From positions 186,001-250,000 of the forward strand of contig CAVOYT010000013.1 of NCBI GenBank assembly GCA_963700745.1: a stretch of DNA of 64,000 bases. The letters are read 5' to 3'. Shown one piece after another: positions 18,541 through 27,650 of this stretch. Positions within the stretch are counted from its first letter, which is position 1; every line of letters begins with the position of its first letter. Both the position numbers and the translations under genes were made by a program. Below the pieces are notes generated by a model that was given only the letters and a program-made list of their open reading frames with translations, ran no database searches and was not told the origin of the DNA. Source of the stretch: UBA10649 sp963700745. Lineage in GTDB: Bacteria > Actinomycetota > Actinomycetes > S36-B12.

Positions 18541-19674
18541 ATGTCTGAGGAAAACGAGCCCGACGTCAGGGCTCCACGGCCCGGCGAGCTCGTCTTCGAG
18601 TCTCCTCGGCGGGGCAAGCCGCCCGCTCATCTGATGGATCTCGACCCGGCTGGTCGCCGCGATGCGATGACGGCGCTGGGCCTTCCGGGCTTTCGTGCCG
18701 ATCAGGTCTCGCGCCAGTGGCTGGGTCGGCTGAGCGACGCTCCTGACGAGTGGACGGACGTGCCAGCGGCGGCGCGCGAGACCATCGCGAGCGCCCTGCT
18801 GCCGACCCTCCTGACGTCGGTGAGGGCCATCGACTGCGATAACGGAACCACCGTGAAGACCGTCTGGCGCCTGCACGACGGAGCCCTGGTCGAGAGCGTT
18901 CTCATGCGCTACCCGGGCCGCGTGACGATGTGCATCTCATCCCAGGCTGGCTGCGGGATGAACTGTCCCTTCTGCGCCACCGGCCAGGCTGGCCTGACCC
19001 GCAACCTGTCCACGGCGGAGATAGTCGAGCAGGTGCTGGCCGGCGGTCGCTCCCTGGCGCGCGACGAGGTCGCTGGCGGGCCGGGCCGGGTGTCCAATGT
19101 GGTCTTCATGGGTATGGGAGAGCCTCTGGCCAACTATCGGGCCGTGGTGGGCGCGGCGCGGCGGCTCACCGAGCCGGCTCCAGCGGGCCTCGGCATGAGT
19201 GCCCGGGGCATCACGGTCTCCACCGTCGGGTTGGTCCCGCGAATTCGCGAGCTTGCGCATGAGGGTCTGCCCGTCACCCTGGCGGTGTCGCTGCACGCGC
19301 CCGATGATGAACTGCGGAACACCCTGGTGCCGGTGAACACTCGGTGGCCGGTGGCAGAGGTCCTCGACGCGGCCTGGGAGTACGCCGCGGCCACCCATCG
19401 CCGGGTGAGCATCGAGTACGCCCTCATCAAGGACATCAACGATCAGGCCTGGCGGGCCGAGCAGTTGGCGGACCTCCTGGTGGGCCATCTCGTGCACGTG
19501 AACCTCATCCCTCTGAACCCGACGCCCGGCTCGAAGTGGACCGCGTCGCGTCCCGAGGACGAGCGTGCCTTCGTGCGGGTCCTCGAGCGCCGGGGCGTCC
19601 CGGTCACGGTTCGGGACACCCGTGGGCGCGAGATCGATGGCGCCTGCGGGCAACTCGCGGCGGCCAGCGGCTGA
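18541..19674 (+). CDS. rlmN: 23S rRNA (adenine2503-C2)-methyltransferase
   Basis: Radical SAM enzyme that methylates A2503 of 23S rRNA and A37 of some tRNAs. The 377-residue product begins at ATG 18541, five bases after the cdsA stop. The radical SAM cluster is C138-GMN-C142-PF-C145. Other family blocks are VWRLHDGALVESVLMRYPGR, TMCISSQAGCGMNCPFCATG, NVVFMGMGEPLANY, ISTVGL-type ITVSTVGLVPRI, LAVSLHAPDDELRNTLVPVN and VNLIPLNPTPGSKW. The frame is intact. In related genomes dxr usually follows closely; here 40 kb of other genes intervene. Confidence 0.96.
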   Translation: MSEENEPDVRAPRPGELVFESPRRGKPPAHLMDLDPAGRRDAMTALGLPGFRADQVSRQWLGRLSDAPDEWTDVPAAARETIASALLPTLLTSVRAIDCDNGTTVKTVWRLHDGALVESVLMRYPGRVTMCISSQAGCGMNCPFCATGQAGLTRNLSTAEIVEQVLAGGRSLARDEVAGGPGRVSNVVFMGMGEPLANYRAVVGAARRLTEPAPAGLGMSARGITVSTVGLVPRIRELAHEGLPVTLAVSLHAPDDELRNTLVPVNTRWPVAEVLDAAWEYAAATHRRVSIEYALIKDINDQAWRAEQLADLLVGHLVHVNLIPLNPTPGSKWTASRPEDERAFVRVLERRGVPVTVRDTRGREIDGACGQLAAASG

Positions 19675-19796
19675 TCTCGTCGGCGTTGTTCCCTAAGGGC
19701 AGTGCCAGATAAGAGCAGTGTCCGTTAATAGGTCCCGATCGACCGCTGAGAGGACTGCTCGGCCCGTGCCGGGCGCCCCTGCGGAACGATGGTGGC

Positions 19797-21236
19797 ATGG
19801 TGCCCACGACGAATGAGTCCTACGCCGGAGCCGAGTTGGTCGTGGTGGCGAACCGGCTGCCGATCGAGTACGCGGGGGAGCCCCCCGAAGGTGAGTGGAT
19901 CCGGTCGCCAGGAGGGCTGGTCAGTGCCCTCGAACCCGCACTTCATGGCACCAAGGCGGCCTGGATCGGATGGAGCGGCCACTCGACCGAGAACGAGGCC
20001 GCGGCGCCCGCGCTGCCGCTGGAGGTCGATGGCCTGGCGATCGTCGGAGTGCCGCTCAATGAGCAGGAGGTCCACGATTACTACGAGGGGTTCTCCAACG
20101 GGGCGCTCTGGCCGCTATATCACGATGCCGTCGCCACGCCGACCTACCACCGGCACGAGTTCGAGGCCTACTACGCCGCCAACCGACGTTTCGCGGCCAT
20201 CGCCGCCGAGTGCGCCCCTCCCGGCGGCACGGTATGGGTCCACGACTACCAGTTGCAGTTGGTGCCGCGCATGATCCGAGAGCTGCGGCCCGACCTGCGG
20301 ATCGGGTTCTTCCTGCACATCCCGTTTCCACCGGTCGAGCTCTTCGCCCAGATCCCCTGGCGACGGCAGATCCTCGAAGGCCTCCTGGGCGCCGATCTGG
20401 TGGGGTTCCAGAACCCGAGCAGCGCCCAGAACTTCCTGGCGGCCACCCGCCGCCTGCTCGCGTTGCGACCCGGTGGTGATCGCGTCGAGGTGCCCAGTCA
20501 GGCCGGATATCGCACCGTGCGCGTGGACTCCTTCCCCATCGGGATCGACGCCCGCTCGTTCGACGAGTTGGCGCGGACCCCGGAGGTGCAGGCGCGTGCG
20601 AAGGAGATTCGCGAGGAGATGGGCGGCTACCGCCTGCTCTTCCTCGGCGTCGACCGGCTCGACTACACCAAGGGCATCGACATCCGACTTCGCGCCTTCT
20701 CCGAGGCCCTGGCGGAAGGTGGTCTCAATCCCTCGGACGTGACCATGCTCCAGGTGGCCACTCCGAGCCGGGAGAACGTCGGGGAGTACCTGCGTATCCG
20801 AGACGAGGTCGAGCTGCTCGTCGGGCGCGTGAACGGCGATCTGGGTCGCGTGGGCGATCCGGCGATCCACTACCTGCGCCAGTCCGTCCCTCGCGAGGAG
20901 CTGGTGGCGATGTACGTCGCGGCCGACGTCATGCTCGTCACCCCGCTGAGGGATGGCATGAACCTGGTGGCCAAGGAGTACGTCGCCTGCAGAACCGACG
21001 ACACGGGTGCGGTCATCCTCAGCGAGTTCACCGGCGCGGCCAACCAGCTTCGTGGCGCCTTCATCGTCAATCCCTACGACATCGAGGCGGTCAAGCGCAC
21101 GCTGACGGCCGTCGCGAGCTCAACACCGGAGGAACTGGCGGACCGGATGCATGCCCTCCGGTCGAACGTGTTCGAGCAGGATGTCGACCGATGGGTGCGT
21201 AGCTTCCTCGCCACGCTCGCCGGTACCTTGTCGTGA
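19797..21236 (+). CDS. otsA: Trehalose-6-phosphate synthase
   Basis: GT20 glycosyltransferase joining UDP-glucose (or ADP/GDP-glucose) to glucose-6-phosphate. The 479-residue product has VVVANRLPIEY and SPGGLVSALEPAL at the N terminus, then AAWIGWSGHSTEN, WVHDYQLQLVPRMIRELRPD, IGFFLHIPFPPVELFAQIPW, LFLGVDRLDYTKGIDIRLRA and MLVTPLRDGMNLVAKEYVAC. It is full length with an intact frame. The stop overlaps the otsB GTG by four bases. It opens the block inserted between rlmN and dxr. Trehalose serves osmotic or desiccation protection in actinobacteria. Confidence 0.96.
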   Translation: MVPTTNESYAGAELVVVANRLPIEYAGEPPEGEWIRSPGGLVSALEPALHGTKAAWIGWSGHSTENEAAAPALPLEVDGLAIVGVPLNEQEVHDYYEGFSNGALWPLYHDAVATPTYHRHEFEAYYAANRRFAAIAAECAPPGGTVWVHDYQLQLVPRMIRELRPDLRIGFFLHIPFPPVELFAQIPWRRQILEGLLGADLVGFQNPSSAQNFLAATRRLLALRPGGDRVEVPSQAGYRTVRVDSFPIGIDARSFDELARTPEVQARAKEIREEMGGYRLLFLGVDRLDYTKGIDIRLRAFSEALAEGGLNPSDVTMLQVATPSRENVGEYLRIRDEVELLVGRVNGDLGRVGDPAIHYLRQSVPREELVAMYVAADVMLVTPLRDGMNLVAKEYVACRTDDTGAVILSEFTGAANQLRGAFIVNPYDIEAVKRTLTAVASSTPEELADRMHALRSNVFEQDVDRWVRSFLATLAGTLS

Positions 21237-22036
21237 TCTCCCAGGAATCAGGGTCGGCACCCCCGTCGTCCGTTCTCGCGCGCCTGGCCGCGGCGCCGCG
21301 CCTGCTGGTCTGCTGCGACTTCGACGGCACGCTGTCCCACCTGGCCGAACACCCTTCCGCAGCGCGACCCGTGCCCGGAGCGGTCGATGTCCTTGACGCC
21401 CTGGGGTCCATGCCACTCACCTGGACGGCCGTCGTGTCGGGACGCGAACTGGCCGTCCTGGCGCCACTGGCGGCCATGCCGCCGCACGTCCAGCTCGTCG
21501 GGAGCCATGGCACGGAGTTCGAGCCCGGGGTGATCGACCTTCTCGGTCCACCGGAGCGCCAACTGCTTGCCGCCATCGTCGCCGATTGCGAGAGCATCGT
21601 CGCGGGCACCCGTGGGACGCTGATCGAGACCAAGCCGGCGAGCGTGGCGGTCCATGTGCGAAACGTGGAACGTCAGCGCGCCGCGGGGATTCTGGAGGAC
21701 GTCCGGACGGGCCCTGCCGCGCGACCTGGCGTGCACGTCACGGAAGGCAAGGAAGTCATCGAGCTCGGGGTCGTGCGCGCGGGGAAGGGCGGTGCGGTCG
21801 ACGAGCTCAGATCGCGCTGGGACATCACGGCGACGCTGTTCGTCGGCGATGACGTCACAGACGAGGCCGCCTTTGCGGTGCTGTCGGGCGAGGACGTCGG
21901 CGTCAAGGTTGGCTCGGGTGCGACGAAGGCGGATTGGCGAGTCGGTGATCCGGTGACGGTCGTCGCCCTTCTCGAGAACCTGCTCGCGCTGCGTCGGGCG
22001 ACCACGGCGGCCGGCATCGAACGGAGCGAGGGCTAG
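21233..22036 (+). CDS. otsB: Trehalose-6-phosphate phosphatase
   Basis: HAD-superfamily phosphatase that completes trehalose synthesis. It starts at GTG 21233 inside a GTGA overlap with otsA. The 267-residue product has motif I LLVCCDFDGTLSHLAEHP, motif II TAVVSGRELAVL, LVGSHGTEFEPG, the conserved Lys in ELGVVRAGKGGAVDELR and motif IV LFVGDDVTDEAAFAVL. The cap region is present. The otsA-otsB pair is complete, so trehalose synthesis by the OtsAB route is predicted. Confidence 0.94.
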   Translation: MISQESGSAPPSSVLARLAAAPRLLVCCDFDGTLSHLAEHPSAARPVPGAVDVLDALGSMPLTWTAVVSGRELAVLAPLAAMPPHVQLVGSHGTEFEPGVIDLLGPPERQLLAAIVADCESIVAGTRGTLIETKPASVAVHVRNVERQRAAGILEDVRTGPAARPGVHVTEGKEVIELGVVRAGKGGAVDELRSRWDITATLFVGDDVTDEAAFAVLSGEDVGVKVGSGATKADWRVGDPVTVVALLENLLALRRATTAAGIERSEG

Positions 22037-22073
22037 CACGATCGAAGTCCGCGCGTGCGGCAATCGTCGGTGG

Positions 22074-22079
22074 CAGACT
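22074..22079 (+). promoter_or_regulatory. Candidate -10 for a leaderless channel transcript
   Basis: CAGACT ends exactly six bases before ATG 22086, and no Shine-Dalgarno sequence precedes that ATG. This spacing puts the transcript start at or next to the A of the start codon, as in leaderless mRNAs. No clear -35 is visible. Confidence 0.35.
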
Positions 22080-22085
22080 CGGGCC

Positions 22086-22679
22086 ATGAGCATGCCCCCC
22101 GTGGACGCGACGCGCACGAACCCGGATGGGTCGCCCATCTCAAAGGGACAGCTCGCGGTCGTGGTCGTGCAGACCATCCTGCGGCTGGCGCTCGGCTTCG
22201 GGGCGATCGTCCTGATGATGGCCCTTCTTCCTGATGACCCTGAGAAGAGCGTGCTTCCGGCCCTCACGATCGCGATCGTTGCCATCACTCTCTATGCCTG
22301 GTTCTTCCGTCGTCAACTGCGCAGTGTCGAGCACGCCAAGTACCCGACGCTTCGGGCCGCCGAGGCACTGATCCTCGTTGCGGCCATGTTCCTGGCGATC
22401 TTCGCGATGATCTACGTCATGATCTCGCAGTCCGACGCCACGGCATTCACCGAGCCACTGGACTCGTTCAACGGGTACTACTTCTCCCTGACAGTGCTGG
22501 CGACAGTGGGTTTCGGCGACATCACGCCGGTCACCCGCGCGGCGCGCTCGGTCACGATGGTCCAGATGGCCTTCGACATCGCATTCATCGCCGTCCTCGT
22601 CCGGGTTCTGGGAGGGGCCGCGCGGCGTGCTCTGTCCCAACGCGGGCAGGCGGCACCGTCGAGGGGCCAGTCGCAATGA
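22086..22679 (+). CDS. Two-transmembrane potassium-channel-like protein
   Basis: A 197-residue membrane protein. Two N-terminal hydrophobic helices (LRLALGFGAIVLMMALL and VLPALTIAIVAITLYAWFF) precede a channel unit. That unit has an outer helix (ALILVAAMFLAIFAMIYVM), a pore loop with YYFSLTVLATVGFGDITPVT and an inner helix (MVQMAFDIAFIAVLVRVLG). TVGFGD is a K+-channel selectivity filter variant. There is no RCK domain or voltage sensor. The last four bases overlap the start of the acyl-CoA synthetase gene, so the two are probably co-translated, although I see no functional link. Confidence 0.85.
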   Translation: MSMPPVDATRTNPDGSPISKGQLAVVVVQTILRLALGFGAIVLMMALLPDDPEKSVLPALTIAIVAITLYAWFFRRQLRSVEHAKYPTLRAAEALILVAAMFLAIFAMIYVMISQSDATAFTEPLDSFNGYYFSLTVLATVGFGDITPVTRAARSVTMVQMAFDIAFIAVLVRVLGGAARRALSQRGQAAPSRGQSQ

Positions 22680-24562
22680 CGGGCGCGTACGAGTCCGCCC
22701 GCGACCAGGCCTTGGTGGATCCGTCGGCATTCTGGCTCGACGCCGCCCGTCGGATCGACTGGATCCAGCGGCCGACCATCGGGCTGGACTCGACCAATGC
22801 GCCCTTGTACCGGTGGTTCCCCGACGGTGTCCTGAACACCTGCGCCAATGCGGTCGACCGGCACGTGGCGGCTGGCCGGGGTGATCGGGTGGCGATCCAC
22901 TACGACAGTCCCGTGACGGGAACGGCCCGCGACATCACCTACGAGGAGCTCCTGGACCAGGTGTCGAGGTTCGCGGGGGTTCTTGCCGGCCTCGGGGTGT
23001 CATATGGCGACCGTGTCCTCATCTACCTGCCGATGGTCCCCGAGGCCGTCGTCGCGATGCTCGCCTGCGCACGGCTCGGCGCAGTGCACTCCGTCGTGTT
23101 CGGTGGTTTCGCCCCCGCCGAGCTCGCCGTCCGCATCGACGACGCCGAGCCGCGGGTCATCGTTTCCGCGAGTTGCGGCATCGAGCCTGCCCGCGTCATC
23201 GAGTACGGCCCGCTCCTCGACGAGGCGCTCAGGCTGGCCACCCACACGCCGACGGCGACGGTGATGCTCCAGCGGCCGCAGGCCACAGCGGAAATGGTTG
23301 GACCGACCGTCGATTGGCAGGAGGCCATGTCGGTGGCGAGTCCGCATCCGGCGGTGCCGGTGCGCGCGACCGACCCGCTGTACATCCTGTACACCTCCGG
23401 CACGACGGGTCGGCCGAAGGGCGTGGTACGCGACAACGGTGGGCACGCCGTGGCGATGGCCTGGTCGCTGGAGAACGTCTACGGCATCGGACCGGACGAC
23501 ACCTGGTGGGCCGCCTCGGACGTCGGCTGGGTCGTCGGGCACTCCTACATCGTCTACGCGCCCTTGCTCGTGGGAGCCACCACCGTGCTTTACGAGGGCA
23601 AGCCCGTGGGGACACCGGACGCGGGAGCCTTCTGGCGGGTGATCTCCGACCACGGTGTCAACGCACTGTTCACCGCCCCTACGGCGATCCGGGCGGTCAA
23701 GAAGGCCGATCCGGACGGCTCGCTGCTCGCCGGCCACGACCTGTCCTCGTTGCGGACCCTGTTCTTCGCCGGCGAGCGGCTCGACCCGGACACCTACCAC
23801 TGGGCGACCGACCGGCTGCGGGTTCCCGTCATCGACAACTGGTGGCAGACCGAGACGGGCTGGCCGATCGTGAGCAATCTGCGCGGCCTGGAGCCGATGC
23901 CGATCAAGCCCGGCTCGCCGACCGTCCCGGTCCCGGGGTATGACGTCCGTGTCGTCGACTCCGACGGCCAGGACGTACCCGCCGGCCAGGATGGCGCGAT
24001 CGTCATCAGGCTGCCGCTGCCGCCCGGCACGCTCAGCACCCTGTGGGGCGACGACCAGCGGTACATCGACTCGTACCTCACGGTATTCGAGGACTGCTAC
24101 ACGACCGGTGATGGCGGCTACCTTGACGAGGACGGCTACGTCTACGTCATGGGCCGTACAGACGACGTCATCAACGTGGCCGGTCACCGGCTCTCGACCG
24201 GGTCCATGGAGGCGGTGGTCGCAGCCCACCCCGACGTCGCCGAATGCGCGGTCATCGGCGTGCAGGACCCGTTGAAGGGCCAGGTCCCCCGGGCCTTCGT
24301 CGTGCTCAAGGCGGGCGTCGATGCCGACCCCGCGGTGCTCCAGGCGCAGATCGTTGCGGACGTGCGAGCGCAGATCGGACCGGTCGCGGCGTTGAAGGAG
24401 GTCGTGATCGTCCCGGGACTGCCAAAGACTCGGTCCGGCAAGATCCTGCGGCGCACCATGCGGGGGATCGCCGACGGGAGGCCGGAGCCGGTGCCGGGCA
24501 CGATCGAGGACGTCCGGGTCCTCGATGAGATCCGCTCCCTGCTCACGGAGGCGACGGACTGA
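22676..24562 (+). CDS. prpE: Propionyl-CoA synthetase-type acyl-CoA ligase
   Basis: AMP-forming acyl-CoA synthetase of the PrpE group (ANL superfamily), predicted to activate propionate or a similar short acid. The 628-residue product has the AMP-binding P-loop LYILYTSGTTGRPKGVVRDN near residue 237. PrpE-type segments follow: ASDVGWVVGHSYIVYAPLL, LYEGKPVGTPDAGAFWRVIS, NWWQTETGWPIVSN, YTTGDGGYLDEDGYVYVMGR and DDVINVAGHRLSTGSMEAVV. The acetylatable Lys lies in PKTRSGKILRRTMRGIADG near 588. It overlaps the channel gene by four bases. The downstream glutarate-like operon has its own promoter 23 bases after this stop. Confidence 0.9.
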   Translation: MTGAYESARDQALVDPSAFWLDAARRIDWIQRPTIGLDSTNAPLYRWFPDGVLNTCANAVDRHVAAGRGDRVAIHYDSPVTGTARDITYEELLDQVSRFAGVLAGLGVSYGDRVLIYLPMVPEAVVAMLACARLGAVHSVVFGGFAPAELAVRIDDAEPRVIVSASCGIEPARVIEYGPLLDEALRLATHTPTATVMLQRPQATAEMVGPTVDWQEAMSVASPHPAVPVRATDPLYILYTSGTTGRPKGVVRDNGGHAVAMAWSLENVYGIGPDDTWWAASDVGWVVGHSYIVYAPLLVGATTVLYEGKPVGTPDAGAFWRVISDHGVNALFTAPTAIRAVKKADPDGSLLAGHDLSSLRTLFFAGERLDPDTYHWATDRLRVPVIDNWWQTETGWPIVSNLRGLEPMPIKPGSPTVPVPGYDVRVVDSDGQDVPAGQDGAIVIRLPLPPGTLSTLWGDDQRYIDSYLTVFEDCYTTGDGGYLDEDGYVYVMGRTDDVINVAGHRLSTGSMEAVVAAHPDVAECAVIGVQDPLKGQVPRAFVVLKAGVDADPAVLQAQIVADVRAQIGPVAALKEVVIVPGLPKTRSGKILRRTMRGIADGRPEPVPGTIEDVRVLDEIRSLLTEATD

Positions 24563-24584
24563 CGCGCCCACTCGACGAGTGAGG

Positions 24585-24596
24585 ATTGGATACAAT
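24585..24596 (+). promoter_or_regulatory. Operator ATTGGATACAAT overlapping a -10 box
   Basis: The 12-base near-palindrome ATTGGATACAAT ends six bases before the CoA-transferase ATG. Its right half TACAAT is an excellent -10, so transcription would start at about the ATG, giving a leaderless mRNA. The same motif occurs twice before the acyl-CoA dehydrogenase gene of the same operon. A GntR regulator is encoded between them. A bound repressor would cover the -10 box. Confidence 0.75.
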
Positions 24597-24602
24597 CCGC
24601 GG

Positions 24603-25755
24603 ATGACTGGGGCGTTGGACGGCGTGCTCGTGGCGGACTTCTCCCGCGTGCTGGCCGGCCCCTACGCCACGATGCTCCTCGCCGACCTCGGTGCCACCGT
24701 CGTCAAGGTCGAGCGACCCGGCACCGGCGATGACACCAGGGCCTGGGGCCCGCCCTTCGCTCCGGACGGACAGTCCACGTACTTCCAGTCCGTGAACCGC
24801 AACAAGGCCTCGATCGCCCTGGATCTCACCGATGACGCCGACCTCGCCATCGCCCAGGAGCTGGCCGCACGCGCGGACGTCATGGTGGAGAACTATCGGC
24901 CGGGGGCGCTGGCCCGCTTCGGGCTGGACCACGAGCAGGTCCTGGCGGGGAACCCGGGAATCGTCTACTGCTCCATCACCGGATTCGGCTCGGGGGAGGG
25001 GAGCGACCTGCCGGGGTACGACCTGCTCGTCCAGGCGATGGGAGGGCTCATGAGCATCACGGGCAGCGACGAGCCGACCAAGGCCGGCGTTGCCGTGGTG
25101 GATGTCCTCACCGGCCTTCACGCCGCGGTGGGCATCCTCGCCGCGCTGCGCCATCGCGAGGCCACGGGGGAGGGCCAGCGGTTGGAGGTGACCCTGTTGG
25201 GCAGCCTGCAGTCCTCCCTGGTCAATCAGGCCTCGTCCTACGTCGGTGCCGGCGTCGTTCCCGGGCTCCTCGGTAACGCTCACCCGTCGATCGCGCCCTA
25301 CGAGGTCTTTCGTGCGGCCGACCGGCCGATCGATCCTCGCGGTCGGGAACGATGCCCAGTTCGCTCGACTGGTCGAGGTGCTCGGTCTGGGCGACCTGGC
25401 CACGAACCCACGCTTCGCGACGAACTCCGCTCGAGTAGGCAATCGCGCGGAACTGAAGGAGATCATCGACACCCGACTGGCGGAGCGCACGGCGGACGCG
25501 TGGCAGGAAGTGATCACTTCGGTCGGGGTCCCGTGCGGACCGATCAACGACATCGCGCAGGGAATCGCGCTCGCGGAGCGACTCGGACTCGAGCCGGTCG
25601 TCGACGTCGCCGACCCCCGTCGGGATTCTGTACAGGTTCAGGTGGCGAACCCGGTCGACTACTCCCGGACGCCGGCCTCGTACCGGTCCGCTCCACCGGA
25701 CATCGACGAGGACCGCGATGCGGTTCTCGCCCTGCTCGGAATGGACACCGCATGA
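24603..25755 (+). CDS. CaiB/BaiF family CoA-transferase (frame interrupted once)
   Basis: Family III CoA-transferase moving CoA between carboxylic acids through a covalent Asp-CoA intermediate. MTGALDGVLVADFSRVLAGP begins the Rossmann half. KVERPGTGDDTRAWGPP, YFQSVNRNKASIALDL, GYDLLVQAMGGLMSITG (catalytic Asp in GYD) and LEVTLLGSLQSSLVNQ follow. After an extra base near 25333 the protein resumes as LAVGNDAQFARLVEVLGLGD, then VPCGPINDIAQ. Corrected length is 383 residues. The neighbouring glutaryl-CoA-dehydrogenase-like gene suggests glutarate as acceptor (succinyl-CoA:glutarate CoA-transferase type); this is inference. The stop overlaps the gntR ATG by four bases. Confidence 0.88.
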
Positions 25756-26412
25756 CCGGTGACCACAAGGCCACTGCGCAGGTGGGCGTTCTTGCGGCCC
25801 TTCGCTCCGACATCCTGACCGGCAGCCTGGCTCCCGGAGACCAGATCGTCCAGGAGGCGCTGGCCGATCGCTACGGAGTCAGCCGCGTGCCGCTGCGGGA
25901 GGCGCTGAAGACGTTGGAGACCGAGGGGCAGGTTGTCTACCACCCGCACCGCGGCTACTTCGTCGCGGAACTGAGCGTGGCCGACCTGCTCGAGGTGTAC
26001 CGGTTGCGGGCGCTGCTCGAGGCCGAGGCGATCGTCGCACGCCATGCCGACCTTCAGCGACGCGGATGTCGACGCCATCGCCGACCTGCTCGCTCAGGTC
26101 GAAGGCGCTGCTGCCGACGGGGACATCATGGCGATGACGGCCGCGAACCGTCGGTTCCACTTCGCCATTTTCGATGCCAGCGGACTGCCGCGCCTCTCCC
26201 GCATCCTGCGCCAGCTGTGGGAGGCGACGGACGTCTACCGGGCGCTGTACTTCCAGGCCGCGGAGAACCGCGATCGGGTGTCGGCCGAACACGAGGCGAT
26301 GCTCGATGCGCTGCGTCGTCGCGACGCCGGGACCCTGATCGCCCTGCACGACGAGCACCGCGCCCACTCGGTGGGGGCCGTGCGCTCGATCCTGGAGGCT
26401 GATCCGACCTGA
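25752..26412 (+). CDS. GntR-family regulator, FadR/FCD type (frame interrupted once)
   Basis: Ligand-responsive repressor. The N-terminal winged helix is clear (VGVLAALRSDILTGSLAPGD, ALADRYGVSRVPLREALKTL, EGQVVYHPHRGYFVAEL). The C-terminal FCD domain has LLEVYRLRALLEAEAIVARH and, after one extra base near 26046, FSDADVDAIADLLAQVEGAA, NRRFHFAIFDASG and AEHEAMLDALRRRDAG with metal-binding His residues. Corrected length is 219 residues. It lies inside the operon it probably controls, between CoA-transferase and acyl-CoA dehydrogenase, and the ATTGGAT(A/C)CAAT boxes at both flanks are its likely operators. FCD ligands are usually small carboxylates. Confidence 0.9.
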
Positions 26413-26421
26413 CCGCCCCAG

Positions 26422-26452
26422 ATTGGATACAATTCTCAAAATTGGATCCAAT
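26422..26452 (+). promoter_or_regulatory. Paired GntR operators before the acyl-CoA dehydrogenase
   Basis: ATTGGATACAAT (26422-26433) and the perfect palindrome ATTGGATCCAAT (26441-26452) are 19 bases apart centre to centre. The first contains the -10-like TACAAT (26428-26433), placing the transcript start at about 26440, so the second would sit on the start site. GGAGG at 26466-26470 is the ribosome binding site. This gives an internal promoter under the same regulator as the operon head. Confidence 0.78.
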
Positions 26453-26474
26453 CACCAACCGCACTGGAGGACCC

Positions 26475-27650
26475 ATGCCCCGGCCCCCGCAGTCGCCCTT
26501 CGGGCTGCTTGACATCGATCGACTGCTCTCGGAGGAGGAGCGGGCGATCCGCGACGTCGTCCGCGAGTTCGTCGACTCCGAGATCCGACCGAAGGTGGCG
26601 GACTGGTTCGAGGACGGCCGAATCCCGGCCCGCGAACTGGCCCGGGATCTGGGCACGCTGGGAGTCCTGGGCATGCACCTAGACGGATACGGCTGCCAGG
26701 GGACCTCCGCCACCGCGTACGGGCTGGCCTGCCTGGAACTGGAGGCGGGCGACTCGGGCATTCGCTCGCTGGTCAGCGTTCAGGGGTCCTTGGCGATGTA
26801 CGCCATCCACGCCTTCGGCAGTGAGGAGCACAAGGAGCACTGGCTCCCACGCATGGCCGCGGGTGAGGCGATCGGCTGCTTCGGCCTGACCGAAGCAGAC
26901 TTCGGGTCCAACCCGGGAGGCATGCGCACCAGTGCCCGCCGGGACGGCGATGACTGGGTCCTGGACGGATCCAAGATGTGGATCACCAACGGCAATGTCG
27001 CGGATGTCGCGGTCGTGTGGGCCCAGACCGACGAGGGGATTCGCGGCTTCGTCGTGCCGACCGACAGTGCCGGCTTCACGGCCAACGAGATCCACAAGAA
27101 GATGTCGCTGCGCGCCTCGGTGACCAGTGAACTCGTGTTCGACGGCGTTCGGCTGCCGTCCGATGCTGTGCTGCCCGGCGTCACCGGACTCCGGGGGCCG
27201 CTGTCCTGCCTCAGCGAGGCCCGGTTCGGCATCGTGTTCGGCACCCTCGGTGCGGCGCGGGACTGCCTGGAGACGGCGATCGCGTACAGCATCGACCGGG
27301 AGCAGTTCGACAAGCCGATCGCGGCCTACCAGTTGACCCAGAAGAAGCTGGCCGACATGACGCTCGAACTCGACAAGGGAATGCTGCTCGCGCTGCACCT
27401 CGGCCGGCTCAAGGACGATGGCGTCATCCGCCCCGAGCAGGTGAGCGTCGGCAAGCTGAACAATGCCCGCGAGGCGCTCGCCATCGCGCGGGAGTGCCGC
27501 GGCATTCTCGGCGGGAACGGCATCACGCTGGAGTACCCGGTCATCCGTCACATGAACAACCTTGAGTCGGTCATCACCTACGAGGGGACGAACGAGATGC
27601 ACACCCTTGTGGTCGGCGAGGCACTGACCGGGATCCCGGCGTACCGATGA
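26475..27650 (+). CDS. gcdH: Acyl-CoA dehydrogenase, glutaryl-CoA dehydrogenase-like
   Basis: FAD flavoenzyme oxidising a short acyl-CoA. The start ATG 26475 sits four bases after GGAGG. The 391-residue product opens SPFGLLDIDRLLSEEERAIR and has FAD-contact segments CFGLTEADFGSNPGGMRTSA and MWITNGNVADVAVVWA, then LSEARFGIVFGTLGAARDCL. The catalytic Glu is E370 in VITYEGTNEMHTLVVGEALT. The TYEGT position and the C-terminal GEALTGIPAYR resemble glutaryl-CoA dehydrogenase more than medium-chain enzymes. With a CoA-transferase and a semialdehyde dehydrogenase it suggests glutarate to crotonyl-CoA. A different short-chain acyl-CoA is possible. Confidence 0.82.
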   Translation: MPRPPQSPFGLLDIDRLLSEEERAIRDVVREFVDSEIRPKVADWFEDGRIPARELARDLGTLGVLGMHLDGYGCQGTSATAYGLACLELEAGDSGIRSLVSVQGSLAMYAIHAFGSEEHKEHWLPRMAAGEAIGCFGLTEADFGSNPGGMRTSARRDGDDWVLDGSKMWITNGNVADVAVVWAQTDEGIRGFVVPTDSAGFTANEIHKKMSLRASVTSELVFDGVRLPSDAVLPGVTGLRGPLSCLSEARFGIVFGTLGAARDCLETAIAYSIDREQFDKPIAAYQLTQKKLADMTLELDKGMLLALHLGRLKDDGVIRPEQVSVGKLNNAREALAIARECRGILGGNGITLEYPVIRHMNNLESVITYEGTNEMHTLVVGEALTGIPAYR

